A stretch of DNA of 64,000 nt from Phytopseudomonas argentinensis (lineage in GTDB: Bacteria; Pseudomonadota; Gammaproteobacteria; Pseudomonadales; Pseudomonadaceae), in contig NZ_FORC01000001.1 of assembly GCF_900113905.1 (NCBI RefSeq), positions 804,060-868,059 on the forward strand, given 5' to 3'. The notes under the pieces are model-generated. The model was not told the origin of the DNA. It saw nothing but the letters and a program-made list of their open reading frames with translations, and ran no database searches. Of this stretch, positions 45,945-57,883 are shown in pieces; position 1 is the first letter of the stretch, and the number at the start of each line of letters is the position of its first letter. Position numbers and translations under genes: made by a program.

Positions 45945-47813
45945 TCAAATCCACAATTTCTTGAAGTTACGGCCACCGAAGATCAGGTTGACCATGCCGC
46001 GGGTGAACATGATCGCCGTGAACATCGAGGTGATGATGCCCAGCGACATGGTGACGGCGAAGCCCTTGATCGGCCCGGTACCCAGCCCGAACAGAATCGC
46101 ACCGACCAACAGGGTGGTCAGGTTACTGTCGAGAATCGCGGTGTAGGCGCGGTCGAAACCTTCATGAATGGCGCGCTGCACCGACAGGCCGTTCTTCAGC
46201 TCTTCGCGGATTCGCGAATAGATCAGTACGTTGGCGTCGACCGCCATACCCAGGGTCAGCACGATACCGGCGATACCCGGCAGGGTCAGGGTGGCACCGA
46301 TCACCGACATCAGGCCGACCAGCAGGGTCAGGTTGAACGCCAGGGCGATGGTGGCCAGGAAGCCGAAGAAGCGGTAGATGCAGATCATGAAGATCGACAC
46401 GAAGATCATCGCCCACTCGGTGGACTCGATACCCTTGATGATGTTCTCGGCACCCAGGCTCGGGCCGATGGTGCGCTCTTCAGCGAAGTACATCGGCGCA
46501 GCCAGACCACCGGCGCGCAACAGCAGCGCCAGTTCCGAGGACTCACCCTGGCCGTTCAGGCCGGTGATGCGGAACTGACTGCCCAGCGGCGACTGGATGG
46601 TCGCCAGGCTGATGATCTGCTTCTCTTCCTTGAAGGAATCGACCTGCACTTCCTGCTCGACGCCATCGACCACCTGCTTCACGTAGCGGGTCAGCGGGCG
46701 CTGCTCGATGAAAATCACCGCCATGCTGCGCCCGACATTGCTGCGGGTGGCGCGGTTCATCAGGTCGCCGCCATGGCCATCGAGGCGGATATTGACCTGC
46801 GGGCGGCCGTTCTCGTCGAAGCTGGCCTGGGCGTCGGTGACCTGGTCACCGGTGATGATCAGCTCACGCTCGAGCTCCACTGGCGGGCGGCCTTCCTCAC
46901 GGAAACCGAACTGCTCGGTGGTGCCACGTGGCGCATTCGGATCAGCCGCCAGGCGGAACTCCAGGTTGGCGGTCTTACCGAGAATACGCTTGGCCTCGGC
47001 AGTGTCCTGCACGCCCGGCAGCTCGACCACGATGCGGTTGGCCCCCTGGCGCTGCACCAGCGGCTCGGCCACGCCCAGCTCGTTGACGCGGTTACGCACG
47101 GTGGTCAGGTTCTGGCGAATCGAGTACTCGCGAATTTCCGCGATCTTGGCCGGCGTCATGGTCACGCGCAGCACCTGCTGGCCACCACGCTCCTGAGCGT
47201 TGAGCTCGAAATCCTTGTAATCCTTGCGGATCAGCTGCTCGGCCTTCTCCAGGGTTTCGCTGTCAGCGAAGCCCAGCTGGATGGCTCCACCCTGCTGCGG
47301 CATGCTGCGATAACGCACACGCTCCTTGCGCAGCAGACTCTTGAGCTCACCCTCGTAGACCTGGCGACGAACCTCCAGGGCCTTGTCCATGTCGACTTCA
47401 AGCAGGAAGTGCACACCGCCGGAGAGGTCGAGGCCGAGCTTCATCGGGCTGGCGCCAAGCTTGCGCAGCCACTCAGGTGTGGTCTGGGCGAGGTTCAGGG
47501 CCACTACATAGCTGTCGCCGAGCGCCTTGCGCACGACATCCTTGGCCGGCAGCTGGTCGCCCTGGCTGACCAGGCGAATCAGGCCGCTACGGCCCTGCTC
47601 GCCAACGTTGGACGCCTTGACCTCGATGCCTGCCTCGTTCAACGCCTTGCTGACGCGATCGAGATCGGCTTGCGCGATGGTCTGCGCCGAACTGGCCCCA
47701 CTGATCTGGATCGCCGGATCATCGGGGTAAAGATTAGGTGCGGAATAAATCAGACTGACGATCAGCACAGCTGCGATCAGCAGGTACTTCCACAAAGGGT
47801 ATTTGTTGAGCAT
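45945..47813 (-). CDS. secD: Protein translocase subunit SecD
   Basis: 622 residues. ATG 47813 (MLNKYPLWKYLLIAAVLIV) gives the usual start; upstream frame is non-coding. A first membrane helix, a large periplasmic head (GLDLSGGVHFLLEVDMDKAL, RNRVNELGVAEPLVQRQGANRIVVELPG), then five helices with TLPGIAGIVLTLGMAVDANVLIYSRIREELK. Partner of SecF. Upstream lies a 243-base gap and yajC. Confidence 0.97.
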   Translation of the reverse strand: MLNKYPLWKYLLIAAVLIVSLIYSAPNLYPDDPAIQISGASSAQTIAQADLDRVSKALNEAGIEVKASNVGEQGRSGLIRLVSQGDQLPAKDVVRKALGDSYVVALNLAQTTPEWLRKLGASPMKLGLDLSGGVHFLLEVDMDKALEVRRQVYEGELKSLLRKERVRYRSMPQQGGAIQLGFADSETLEKAEQLIRKDYKDFELNAQERGGQQVLRVTMTPAKIAEIREYSIRQNLTTVRNRVNELGVAEPLVQRQGANRIVVELPGVQDTAEAKRILGKTANLEFRLAADPNAPRGTTEQFGFREEGRPPVELERELIITGDQVTDAQASFDENGRPQVNIRLDGHGGDLMNRATRSNVGRSMAVIFIEQRPLTRYVKQVVDGVEQEVQVDSFKEEKQIISLATIQSPLGSQFRITGLNGQGESSELALLLRAGGLAAPMYFAEERTIGPSLGAENIIKGIESTEWAMIFVSIFMICIYRFFGFLATIALAFNLTLLVGLMSVIGATLTLPGIAGIVLTLGMAVDANVLIYSRIREELKNGLSVQRAIHEGFDRAYTAILDSNLTTLLVGAILFGLGTGPIKGFAVTMSLGIITSMFTAIMFTRGMVNLIFGGRNFKKLWI

Positions 47814-48056
47814 GAATGACGCCGCCCGCTTATGACGCGGGGCGCACATTGCGCCCCGCGGGATGGATAAAACTGGAACAGAGACTTAGCAGACCACCGA
47901 AAAACCTAGGCGAGGTAACCATCGCAAGGCCAATGGCGGCCCCAGAGAGACAGGCGAGGAAGCGATCGGAATCGCGAGCGACTTTACGGGTGTAAATGAG
48001 CATTCCGAGCCTGTATCTAACGCAGCGATGGCAACGCAGCTAGTTTTCAATCGTTA

Positions 48057-48392
48057 TCAGATGGCTTTCAGCGTGCCCTTGGGCAGGGTTGCCGCAATGG
48101 CTGCTTTCTGGATCTTCAGTTCGACGGTATCGGACACCTCGATGACCACGAAGTCGTCGCTGACCTTGGAAACCTTGCCGGCGATGCCACCGCTGGTCAC
48201 CACCTCGTCACCCTTCTGCAGATTGCCGAGCAGATTCTTGTGCTCCTTGGCGCGCTTGGCCTGAGGGCGCCAGATCATCAGATAGAAGATGACCAGGAAG
48301 CCGATCAGGAAGATCCACTCGAAACCGGTACCGGCTGGGCCGGCAGCAGGGCCAGCGGCATCAGCGTAGGCAGCGGGAATAAAAAAGCTCAT
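48057..48392 (-). CDS. yajC: Sec translocon accessory protein YajC
   Basis: 111 residues. ATG 48392 with AGGAG nine bases upstream; the open frame further upstream is part of tgt. One N-terminal membrane helix (FEWIFLIGFLVIFYLMIWRPQAKR) and a cytoplasmic domain (LQKGDEVVTSGGIAGKVSKVSDDFVVIEVSD). It belongs to the SecDF-YajC complex. Confidence 0.96.
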   Translation of the reverse strand: MSFFIPAAYADAAGPAAGPAGTGFEWIFLIGFLVIFYLMIWRPQAKRAKEHKNLLGNLQKGDEVVTSGGIAGKVSKVSDDFVVIEVSDTVELKIQKAAIAATLPKGTLKAI

Positions 48393-48430
48393 TTGACACT
48401 CCTGTTGAAAGATCTTTTGGCCATCGAAAA

Positions 48431-50610
<2,180 letters not shown>

Positions 50611-50682
50611 GATGGGTAACGGTGTCGTACTGCAGGGCGGAGCAGCTTACCGGAATTCGCCTACGCTGACCACGCAAGTGCA

Positions 50683-50711
50683 TTGACCAATGGCAGCTTG
50701 CTCCCTATACT
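50683..50711 (+). promoter_or_regulatory. Promoter of tRNA-Leu
   Basis: A -35 of ttgacc (50683-50688) and a -10 of tatact (50706-50711) are separated by 17 bases and end 13 bases before the mature tRNA. The -10 is followed by a GC-rich discriminator (gcgccgcc), typical of stringently controlled stable RNA promoters. Confidence 0.88.
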
Positions 50712-50724
50712 GCGCCGCCATTGT

Positions 50725-50809
50725 GCCCCGGTGGCGGAACCGGTAGACGCGGCGGATTCAAAATCCGTTTTCGAAAGAAGTGGGAGTTCGAGTCTCCCCC
50801 GGGGCACCA
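50725..50809 (+). tRNA. tRNA-Leu (anticodon CAA)
   Basis: A class II tRNA with a long variable arm. The acceptor stem is gccccgg / ccggggc with discriminator A and encoded CCA. The anticodon loop is ttcaaaa giving CAA. The T arm is gggagttcgagtctccc. It reads UUG leucine codons. Confidence 0.97.
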
Positions 50810-51153
50810 TATATCCTTCTACTGTTGCCAGCTTGTGACAGTTCGCACTGAAACAGTGCCGTGCATCGCCTCGTTGCACATGTGTCAGCCATTATAAAAA
50901 CCCAACTGCAATTCGTATAAAAGCCTCGCGAACTTTACGTGGGTTTTCGCCTGCCCGAAGGGTTGGCATTTGCGCAAAAGTTAGCGTAGAGTTCAGCCAC
51001 TGTGTTTGCATGGGTCGCCGAGAATCGTGACCTGATGCAGTAGATCGCTCAAGATCCGCTACATCCCGTTCGACTTCCATCACTCCTTGCAACCAGTCTT
51101 CAGTCCTCTATACATGGAGGCTGTCATCAACTCTAGTTCCAAGGAAAAGAGAC
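50810..51153 (+). promoter_or_regulatory. Long leader region of the cold-shock gene
   Basis: 344 bases with no gene. It contains a small hairpin (gcactg / cagtgc, 50845-50859), a longer-range pair (aaaaccca near 50897 / tgggtttt near 50940) and an AAGGA ribosome site about 11 bases before ATG 51154. Candidate -35/-10 pairs exist (for example ttggca near 50963 with tagagt) but are weak. Long structured 5' leaders are typical of cold-shock genes. Confidence 0.5.
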
Positions 51154-51366
51154 ATGTCGAATCGTCAGAACGGTACCGTCAAGTGGTTTAACGACGAGAA
51201 AGGTTTTGGTTTTATCACTCCAGAAAGCGGTCCGGATCTGTTCGTACATTTCCGCGCTATCGAAGGTAACGGCTTCAAGAGCCTGAAAGAAGGCCAGAAA
51301 GTTAGCTTCGTTGCTGTACAAGGTCAAAAAGGCATGCAGGCTGACCAGGTTCAAATCCAGGAATAA
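51154..51366 (+). CDS. Cold-shock domain protein (CspA family)
   Basis: 70 residues. The complete OB-fold has RNP1 KGFGFITP and RNP2 LFVHFRAI, and a start of [12 protein letters not shown]. It binds single-stranded RNA/DNA and melts RNA structure. ATG 51154 follows AAGGAAAAG. Sequence is close to Pseudomonas CapB/CspD-like small Csp proteins; the exact paralogue is not assigned. Ends at an intrinsic terminator. Confidence 0.96.
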   Translation: MSNRQNGTVKWFNDEKGFGFITPESGPDLFVHFRAIEGNGFKSLKEGQKVSFVAVQGQKGMQADQVQIQE

Positions 51367-51377
51367 GCCGCTGCTTG

Positions 51378-51410
51378 AAAAAACCCCTGACCCAGGTCAG
51401 GGGTTTTTTT
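51378..51410 (+). terminator. Intrinsic terminator after the cold-shock gene
   Basis: The stem acccctgac / gtcaggggt (51383-51391 with 51396-51404) has loop ccag, preceding A-run and following T-run. Confidence 0.95.
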
Positions 51411-51461
51411 ATGCCCGTCACTTAGTATCCGCGCTCCATGCGCCCCCATCGCGAGCCTGTC

Positions 51462-51956
51462 ATGCCCAAATCCGCGTTACGCCCGCAAGGCGACTTTCCC
51501 CCGGCCGGCCTGGGCCGACGCCTGGCGGCGGCGCTGTATGACAGTTTTCTGTGCATTGCCCTGCTGATCGTCGTCGGCTTTATCTACAAGCTGATCCAGA
51601 TGGCCATCTACGGCGAGGCGCAGCTGCGACAATGGTCCGACGCCGGCGCCCTGGATGGTGACCCGCTGCTTTCCACTCTGCTGCTGTTCAGCCTGTTCGG
51701 TTTCTTCGCCAAGTTCTGGACCCACGGTGGCCAGACGCTCGGCATGCAGGTGTGGGGCATACGCGTACAGAATGCCGATGGCACGGCGATCAGCCTCTGG
51801 CAAGCGCTGCTGCGCTTCGTGATCGCGGGCGTGTCGTGGCTGGCACTGGGGCTGGGCTTTGCGTGGATACTGGTCGACAGGCGCAAGCGTAGCTGGCACG
51901 ACCTGTACTCCGACAGCCTTATCGTCAGACTGCCCAAGCACGCACATCGCAAGTGA
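51462..51956 (+). CDS. RDD family membrane protein
   Basis: 164 residues. ATG 51462 (MPKSALRPQGDFPPAGLGRRLAAALYDSFL) is taken. The RDD pattern shows in RRLAAALYDSFLCIALLIVVGFIY with the conserved Arg and Asp. Two or three further helices follow (LLLFSLFGFFAKFWTHGGQTLGMQVWGIRV, FVIAGVSWLALGLGFAWILVD). Function unknown; family members are small inner-membrane proteins. It lies alone between csp and lptG on the opposite strand to lptG. Confidence 0.88.
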   Translation: MPKSALRPQGDFPPAGLGRRLAAALYDSFLCIALLIVVGFIYKLIQMAIYGEAQLRQWSDAGALDGDPLLSTLLLFSLFGFFAKFWTHGGQTLGMQVWGIRVQNADGTAISLWQALLRFVIAGVSWLALGLGFAWILVDRRKRSWHDLYSDSLIVRLPKHAHRK

Positions 51957-52029
51957 CCCGCAGGATCACGGCGACTTAAACGAGCAGGCAGCGGTGCCCT
52001 TTCCCACCGACAGGAAAGGGCGCGGCGGA

Positions 52030-53097
52030 TCAGCCCGCTCGGCGCAGCAGCCAGACACCGGCAATGGCGCAGATGCTCGCTGGAATCAGCACGGCCAGCA
52101 GCGGCGAGAAGCCGAACACCAGGCTCGACGGCCCCAGCAGGTCCTGGGCGATACGAAACACGAAGCCCACCAGCACGCCGGTAAACACGCGCTGCCCCAG
52201 GGTGACCGACCGCAGCGGGCCGAAGATGAAGGAGATGGCCATCAGCACCAACGCGGCGGTAACCAGCGGCTGCAGCACCTTGGTCCAGAACGCCAGCCAG
52301 TAGTTGCCGTTGTTCAGGCCCTGCTCTTTCAGATAGTGGATGTAGCTCCACAAGCCGGTGATCGACAGCGCCTCAGGCTCCAGCACCACGGTGCCCAGCA
52401 ACTGCGGGCTGAGCTCGATGTCCCAGCGCTCGGTCGGCGCCTTGACGACCTCGGTGCGGCGGTCATGGAACAACGTTGTCGCCACGTCCTCCAGCTGCCA
52501 ATAGCTGCCTTCGTAGGTGGCACGGCGGGCGAAGCTGGACGACTCCAGGCGGCGCTCGTCATCGAAGCGATAGCGGGTCACCCCGAACAACACGCCGCCC
52601 GGCTGCACGGCGTTGATGTGCACGAACTCCTGCCCCTGACGATGCCACATGCCGCGCTTGGCGGTTTGCGCTTCGCCACCGCCCTGGGCCATGGCACGGC
52701 TGGCCTGGGCCTGGTTTTCGGTCCAGGGTGCCACGTATTCGCCGATCAGAATGCCGACCAGCATCAGCACCAGCATGGGCTTCATCACGCCCCAGACGAT
52801 ACGGCCGATGGACACACCGGCTGCGCGCATGATGGTCAGCTCGCTGTTGCTGGCCAGGGTACCCAGGCCGATCAGACAGCCCACCAGCGCCGCCATCGGC
52901 AGCATGTCGTAGATCCGCCGCGGCGCGGTCAGCAGCACATACCAGAGGGCATCAGCGATGCTGTAGTTGCCTTCGATATCACCCAGTTCGTCGATGAACG
53001 CGAACAGCAGGGCCAGACCGACGATGATGCCGAGCACAGCCAGAATGGCGAACAGCACCTGCACGCCGATGTAACGATCCAGCTTAACCACGAGCAT
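52030..53097 (-). CDS. lptG: LPS export permease LptG
   Basis: 355 residues. YjgP/YjgQ family: two clusters of three membrane helices (about 9-115 and 270-350) around a periplasmic beta-jellyroll-like domain (about 130-260). DRYIGVQVLFAILAVLGIIVGL and LASNSELTIMRAAGVSIGRI are typical. With LptF and LptB2 it lifts LPS from the inner membrane. Its ATG lies 14 bases inside the lptF gene. Confidence 0.96.
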   Translation of the reverse strand: MLVVKLDRYIGVQVLFAILAVLGIIVGLALLFAFIDELGDIEGNYSIADALWYVLLTAPRRIYDMLPMAALVGCLIGLGTLASNSELTIMRAAGVSIGRIVWGVMKPMLVLMLVGILIGEYVAPWTENQAQASRAMAQGGGEAQTAKRGMWHRQGQEFVHINAVQPGGVLFGVTRYRFDDERRLESSSFARRATYEGSYWQLEDVATTLFHDRRTEVVKAPTERWDIELSPQLLGTVVLEPEALSITGLWSYIHYLKEQGLNNGNYWLAFWTKVLQPLVTAALVLMAISFIFGPLRSVTLGQRVFTGVLVGFVFRIAQDLLGPSSLVFGFSPLLAVLIPASICAIAGVWLLRRAG

Positions 53098-54196
53098 TCT
53101 CCCGACGGCTTACCAACTTCAGACGCAGCGGCTCCCAATAGAGCAACGCCAGGCCAACCAGCAGGAACAATAGGTGCACGCCCCATAGCCCGACGTAAGG
53201 CGGAATGCGCCCCTTGTCCAGCGCGCTGCGCGCCGCCACCAGCAGACCCAGGTAGGTCATGTACAGGAGAATCGCCGGCAACAGCTTGAGGAAGCGGCCC
53301 TGGCGCGGATTGACCCGCGACAACGGCACCGCCATCAGGGTGACGATGAAGACCAGCAATGGAATCGACAGGCGCCACTGCAGCTCGGACTGCAGCCGCG
53401 GATCGTCGCTGCCGATCAGCTGCGAGGTGGGAATCGCCTCACGTTCGCTGATGTCCGCGGCCACCGACGGTTTGGGCAGCAGTACGCCATAGGTGTCGTA
53501 CTGGATGACCCGGTAATCGGCCTGTCCCGGGTTGCCGTCATAGCGGTAACCGTTTTCCAGGATCAGGTAGCGGCTGCCGTCGGGCTGCACTTCCTGACGA
53601 CCACGCTCGGCGACCAGCACGCTGATGCCGCGATCCTTGTCACCGGCACGGGACAGGCGCTTGTCGGAAATGAAGATGCCGCCCAGCTCGGTGCGGTCTT
53701 CCGACAGCTCCCGGGTGTAGGTGACCCGCGTTCCGTTGCGCATCGACTGGAAGCGCCCGGGCACCAGGGTATCGAACTCGGTGAGGGCATCCTGCTGATT
53801 GAAGATCCTGGCTACCTGGGTCACCCCCTGAGGCGCCAGCCCCATGCTCAGCCAGGCCACCAGCAGCGCCACCACCGTGGCGGGCGCCAGGCTGTAGAGG
53901 AACAGCCGCTGCTGGCTCATGCCGGTGGCCGACAGCACAGTCATCTCGCTGTCCAGATACAGCCGCCCATAGGCCAGCAGGAAACCCAGGAACAGGCCCA
54001 GGGGCAGAATCAGCTGCAGAAAGCCAGGCAGGCGAAAGCCCATGATCAGGAACAATACGCTTGGATCGAGTATCCCCTGGGCCGCCTGGGCCAGGTACTT
54101 GATGAAGCGGCCGCTCATAATGATCACCAGCAGCACGGCACTCACCGCGCTCAAGGTAACCAGAACCTCTCGGGACAGATATCGGAAGACGATCAA
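53084..54196 (-). CDS. lptF: LPS export permease LptF
   Basis: 370 residues. Starts at TTG 54196, the only suitable initiator before the conserved IVFRYLSREVLVTLSAVSAVLLVI, with GGAG eight bases upstream. Six membrane helices flank a periplasmic domain; the SEMTVLSATGMSQQRL coupling region contacts LptB. Companion of LptG in the LptB2FG extractor. A rare start codon may limit its translation. Confidence 0.95.
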   Translation of the reverse strand: MIVFRYLSREVLVTLSAVSAVLLVIIMSGRFIKYLAQAAQGILDPSVLFLIMGFRLPGFLQLILPLGLFLGFLLAYGRLYLDSEMTVLSATGMSQQRLFLYSLAPATVVALLVAWLSMGLAPQGVTQVARIFNQQDALTEFDTLVPGRFQSMRNGTRVTYTRELSEDRTELGGIFISDKRLSRAGDKDRGISVLVAERGRQEVQPDGSRYLILENGYRYDGNPGQADYRVIQYDTYGVLLPKPSVAADISEREAIPTSQLIGSDDPRLQSELQWRLSIPLLVFIVTLMAVPLSRVNPRQGRFLKLLPAILLYMTYLGLLVAARSALDKGRIPPYVGLWGVHLLFLLVGLALLYWEPLRLKLVSRRENARG

Positions 54197-54495
54197 ACAG
54201 ACACTCCAGGATTGTCAGGCTCAGGCGGCGTGTTGAACCCAGCCGCACTGCATACCGGCACCCGCACTCGGCGAACCAGCCAAAAAATTGTTGCCATTAT
54301 CCTGCGATTGAATCGGCGTGTCACTGAGGAACATGGCCGCGCCATTTCTAGACCGCAAGCTCGAGCGATACGTTCGAAGGCCCAATGGGCCAATCGCAAG
54401 AGGGCGCCAGGAGGTTCACCCCCTTGACGGTTAGCCTCGAGCGGACGAGCACCCGCTCCTACGCGGCCGACACGGCCTGGGCCGGAGCGCTGCCC
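54197..54495. other. Gap between lptF and the acetyltransferase gene, no gene seen
   Basis: 299 bases. Short frames on both strands have no ribosome sites or family motifs. It should hold the lptFG promoter, but no strong -35/-10 pair is obvious. Confidence 0.5.
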
Positions 54496-54930
54496 TCAGG
54501 CATTCTCATCTCCCGGACGGGTGAACGAATAGCGGTCGATGTCGCGACGCAACTGCCACCCCTGACTGGTCCAATAAGCGGCCGCTGCCTCATTGCTCGT
54601 CAATACGTCCAGATGGCACTTGCGGATACCAAGGCTTTCGAGCCCCTCGATGCAATGGCTCACCAGCCTGCTGGCGATGCCCTGATGACGGTACTCAGGA
54701 ATCACCAGCAGATGCTGGAGATAGCCACGACGCCCGTCATGTCCGCACATGACGCAACCACAGATGACAGGGCCGTCTTCGGCGATGAAGCTCAGGCCGG
54801 GGTTGCGCTCGAGGTACCTTGCCGTCGCCTCGCGCGAGTCCGCGTCTCGCAAGGACACACCCGGGGTATTTCGCATGAGGTGCATCACCACCTGGTAATC
54901 GGCGATGGTCATGGTTCGGATACTGATCAT
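54496..54930 (-). CDS. GNAT family N-acetyltransferase
   Basis: 144 residues. ATG 54930 (MISIRTMTIADYQVVMHLM) is used; the upstream extension is GC-rich and carries no domain. The acetyl-CoA binding motif is LLVIPEYRHQGIASRLVSHCIEGLESLG, and the C-terminal part is NEAAAAYWTSQGW. Substrate unknown. It lies between lptF and pepA on the minus strand; a roughly 300-base gap (54197-54495) without gene separates it from lptF. Confidence 0.88.
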   Translation of the reverse strand: MISIRTMTIADYQVVMHLMRNTPGVSLRDADSREATARYLERNPGLSFIAEDGPVICGCVMCGHDGRRGYLQHLLVIPEYRHQGIASRLVSHCIEGLESLGIRKCHLDVLTSNEAAAAYWTSQGWQLRRDIDRYSFTRPGDENA

Positions 54931-55132
54931 GGATTCGGCCTGGACGGTGAGCGAGCCCTCTACGCTAGCGAAGGCGAGGCGAAAGGTGAAGACCGGCACC
55001 AATGAACACTGACCGGCCCGCGCCGCGTGCCCGCATGCCCCACAGCGAGCGGTGCCAGCCCTCGGGCCTGGGCATCCGCCAACGCCGCCTGTACGATAGC
55101 TCGACGCATGCAAGCGACCACCTGCCCGGCAA

Positions 55133-55179
55133 GTGCACCTGCCGGGCAACGCCAGAAGTGCTTCTGGCGCCTTGGCTCA
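55133..55179. repeat. Two adjacent perfect hairpins upstream of pepA
   Basis: tgcccggca (55133-55141) pairs with tgccgggca (55150-55158). One base later cgccagaag (55160-55168) pairs with cttctggcg (55171-55179) around a two-base loop. They lie in the 383-base gap between the divergent acetyltransferase and pepA genes. No T-run follows either hairpin, so they are not obvious terminators. Confidence 0.75.
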
Positions 55180-55271
55180 ATGAATCAATGGGCAAGACCG
55201 CTGGTCAGAACTGACTATGCTGTCAGCCACCTACGAGCCTTCGTACAAAGGCCGCTAGCAGAACGCCGTAA

Positions 55272-56804
<1,533 letters not shown>

Positions 56805-56925
56805 TCGCCAGCGCCCCCGAGGGTGGCTCACCTGGCCACCCTCGCCTGCTGCTCGCACAAGCCTGCTTGATCCATACTCCGCTTTTCGCTTGAAGCTTGC
56901 CGCTTGAAGCCCGACACTTGCCGCC

Positions 56926-57345
56926 ATGCCCCGAATCGAATTCTACGTACTGTCGTCGGCCACTCCAGCCGAACGCCTGCGCGCTGCCTGCCAGCTCGCC
57001 GGCAAAGCCTGGCGAGCTGGCCTGCCGGTGTTTCTGCGCGGTCGCGACAGCGCGCAATGCCACGAACTCGACGAGCTGCTCTGGCGCGTGCGCCAGGAGA
57101 GTTTCATCCCCCACGGCCTGCATCAGGATGATCCGCAAGCGCCGGTGGTGATCGGTCTGGACGAACAGCCCGAGGCGCAGCAGGCGGTGCTGATCAACCT
57201 CAGCAGCACGCTCAGCCCGCATATCGATCGTTTCAGCCGGGTGATCGAGATCGTCAACCAGGAACCCGACCTGCTGACCGCCTGCCGGGAGAATTTCCGC
57301 AGCTACCGGCAGCGCGGCTATGATCCCAAACGTGTCGAACTGTAG
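56926..57345 (+). CDS. holC: DNA polymerase III chi subunit
   Basis: 139 residues. Family signature: RIEFYVLSSATPAERLRAACQLAGKAWRAGLPVFLRGRD, LDELLWRVRQESFIPHGL, and the VIEIVNQEPDLLTACRENFRSYRQRGYDPKRVEL end. It links the clamp loader to SSB with psi. Position between pepA and valS is conserved in gamma-proteobacteria. An imperfect repeat of cgcttgaagc (56887-56896 and 56901-56910) lies just upstream. Confidence 0.95.
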   Translation: MPRIEFYVLSSATPAERLRAACQLAGKAWRAGLPVFLRGRDSAQCHELDELLWRVRQESFIPHGLHQDDPQAPVVIGLDEQPEAQQAVLINLSSTLSPHIDRFSRVIEIVNQEPDLLTACRENFRSYRQRGYDPKRVEL

Positions 57346-57354
57346 ACCCCTGCC

Positions 57355-57762
57355 ATGGACAACCTGAACCCGCCCCACAAACCCGGCGCCCTGCTGAGCG
57401 ATCTCGAATCGATTCGCGAATTGCTCGACGACGACCTCGACCCACCGCTGCTCACCGACAAGTTCGACCCGGACGACATCCCCGTACTTTCCGAGGTGGT
57501 GCGCTCCCCAGAGCCGGTCCGTGCTGTGCAGCCCTCCGCGCCTGGCAGCACCACCGGCATCGCCTCGGAAGACGAGCTGCGCCAGACCGTGCAGCGCGCC
57601 ATTGGCCGCGACAACGAGATCAACCGCCTGGATACCGAGTTGCGCGCCGCCGCGCAGCTGCTGCTGCAGGATGTGATCGACGATTTCGTGCCGCAGATCG
57701 AAGCCGAGCTCAAGCGCCGCCTGCAGGCGCGCCTCAATCGCCTGCTCCCGCCGCGCCGCTGA
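57355..57762 (+). CDS. Acidic hypothetical protein between holC and valS
   Basis: 135 residues, starting nine bases after holC. The N-terminal half is disordered-looking and acidic/proline rich (LLDDDLDPPLLTDKFDPDDIPVLSEVV). The C-terminal half is a long helix, with alternate acidic and basic patches (ELRAAAQLLLQDVIDDFVPQIEAELKRRLQARLNRLLPP). No known domain or signal peptide. Its position in the pepA-holC-valS operon suggests a possible link to replication or translation, but this is only position. Confidence 0.8.
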   Translation: MDNLNPPHKPGALLSDLESIRELLDDDLDPPLLTDKFDPDDIPVLSEVVRSPEPVRAVQPSAPGSTTGIASEDELRQTVQRAIGRDNEINRLDTELRAAAQLLLQDVIDDFVPQIEAELKRRLQARLNRLLPPRR

Positions 57763-57883
57763 TCCCCTGCCCTGACAAGGTTTTCCCGCTCGACCGATAG
57801 CCGCGAGAGCGGAAGAAAACTGCGCGGCGGTTGGTTATACTGCTCGGCTTTTCCGATCAGACGCCAGAAGGGTCCCGCCGCGC

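Noticed and set aside
45441..47819. A 792-codon plus-strand frame across secF and secD
   Set aside because: Antisense to two conserved genes; His/Gln-rich composition typical of the complementary frame in GC-rich DNA.
51114..51191. 25-codon frame overlapping the start of the cold-shock gene
   Set aside because: It has an ATG but no convincing ribosome site, and there is no sign of conservation that can be judged here.
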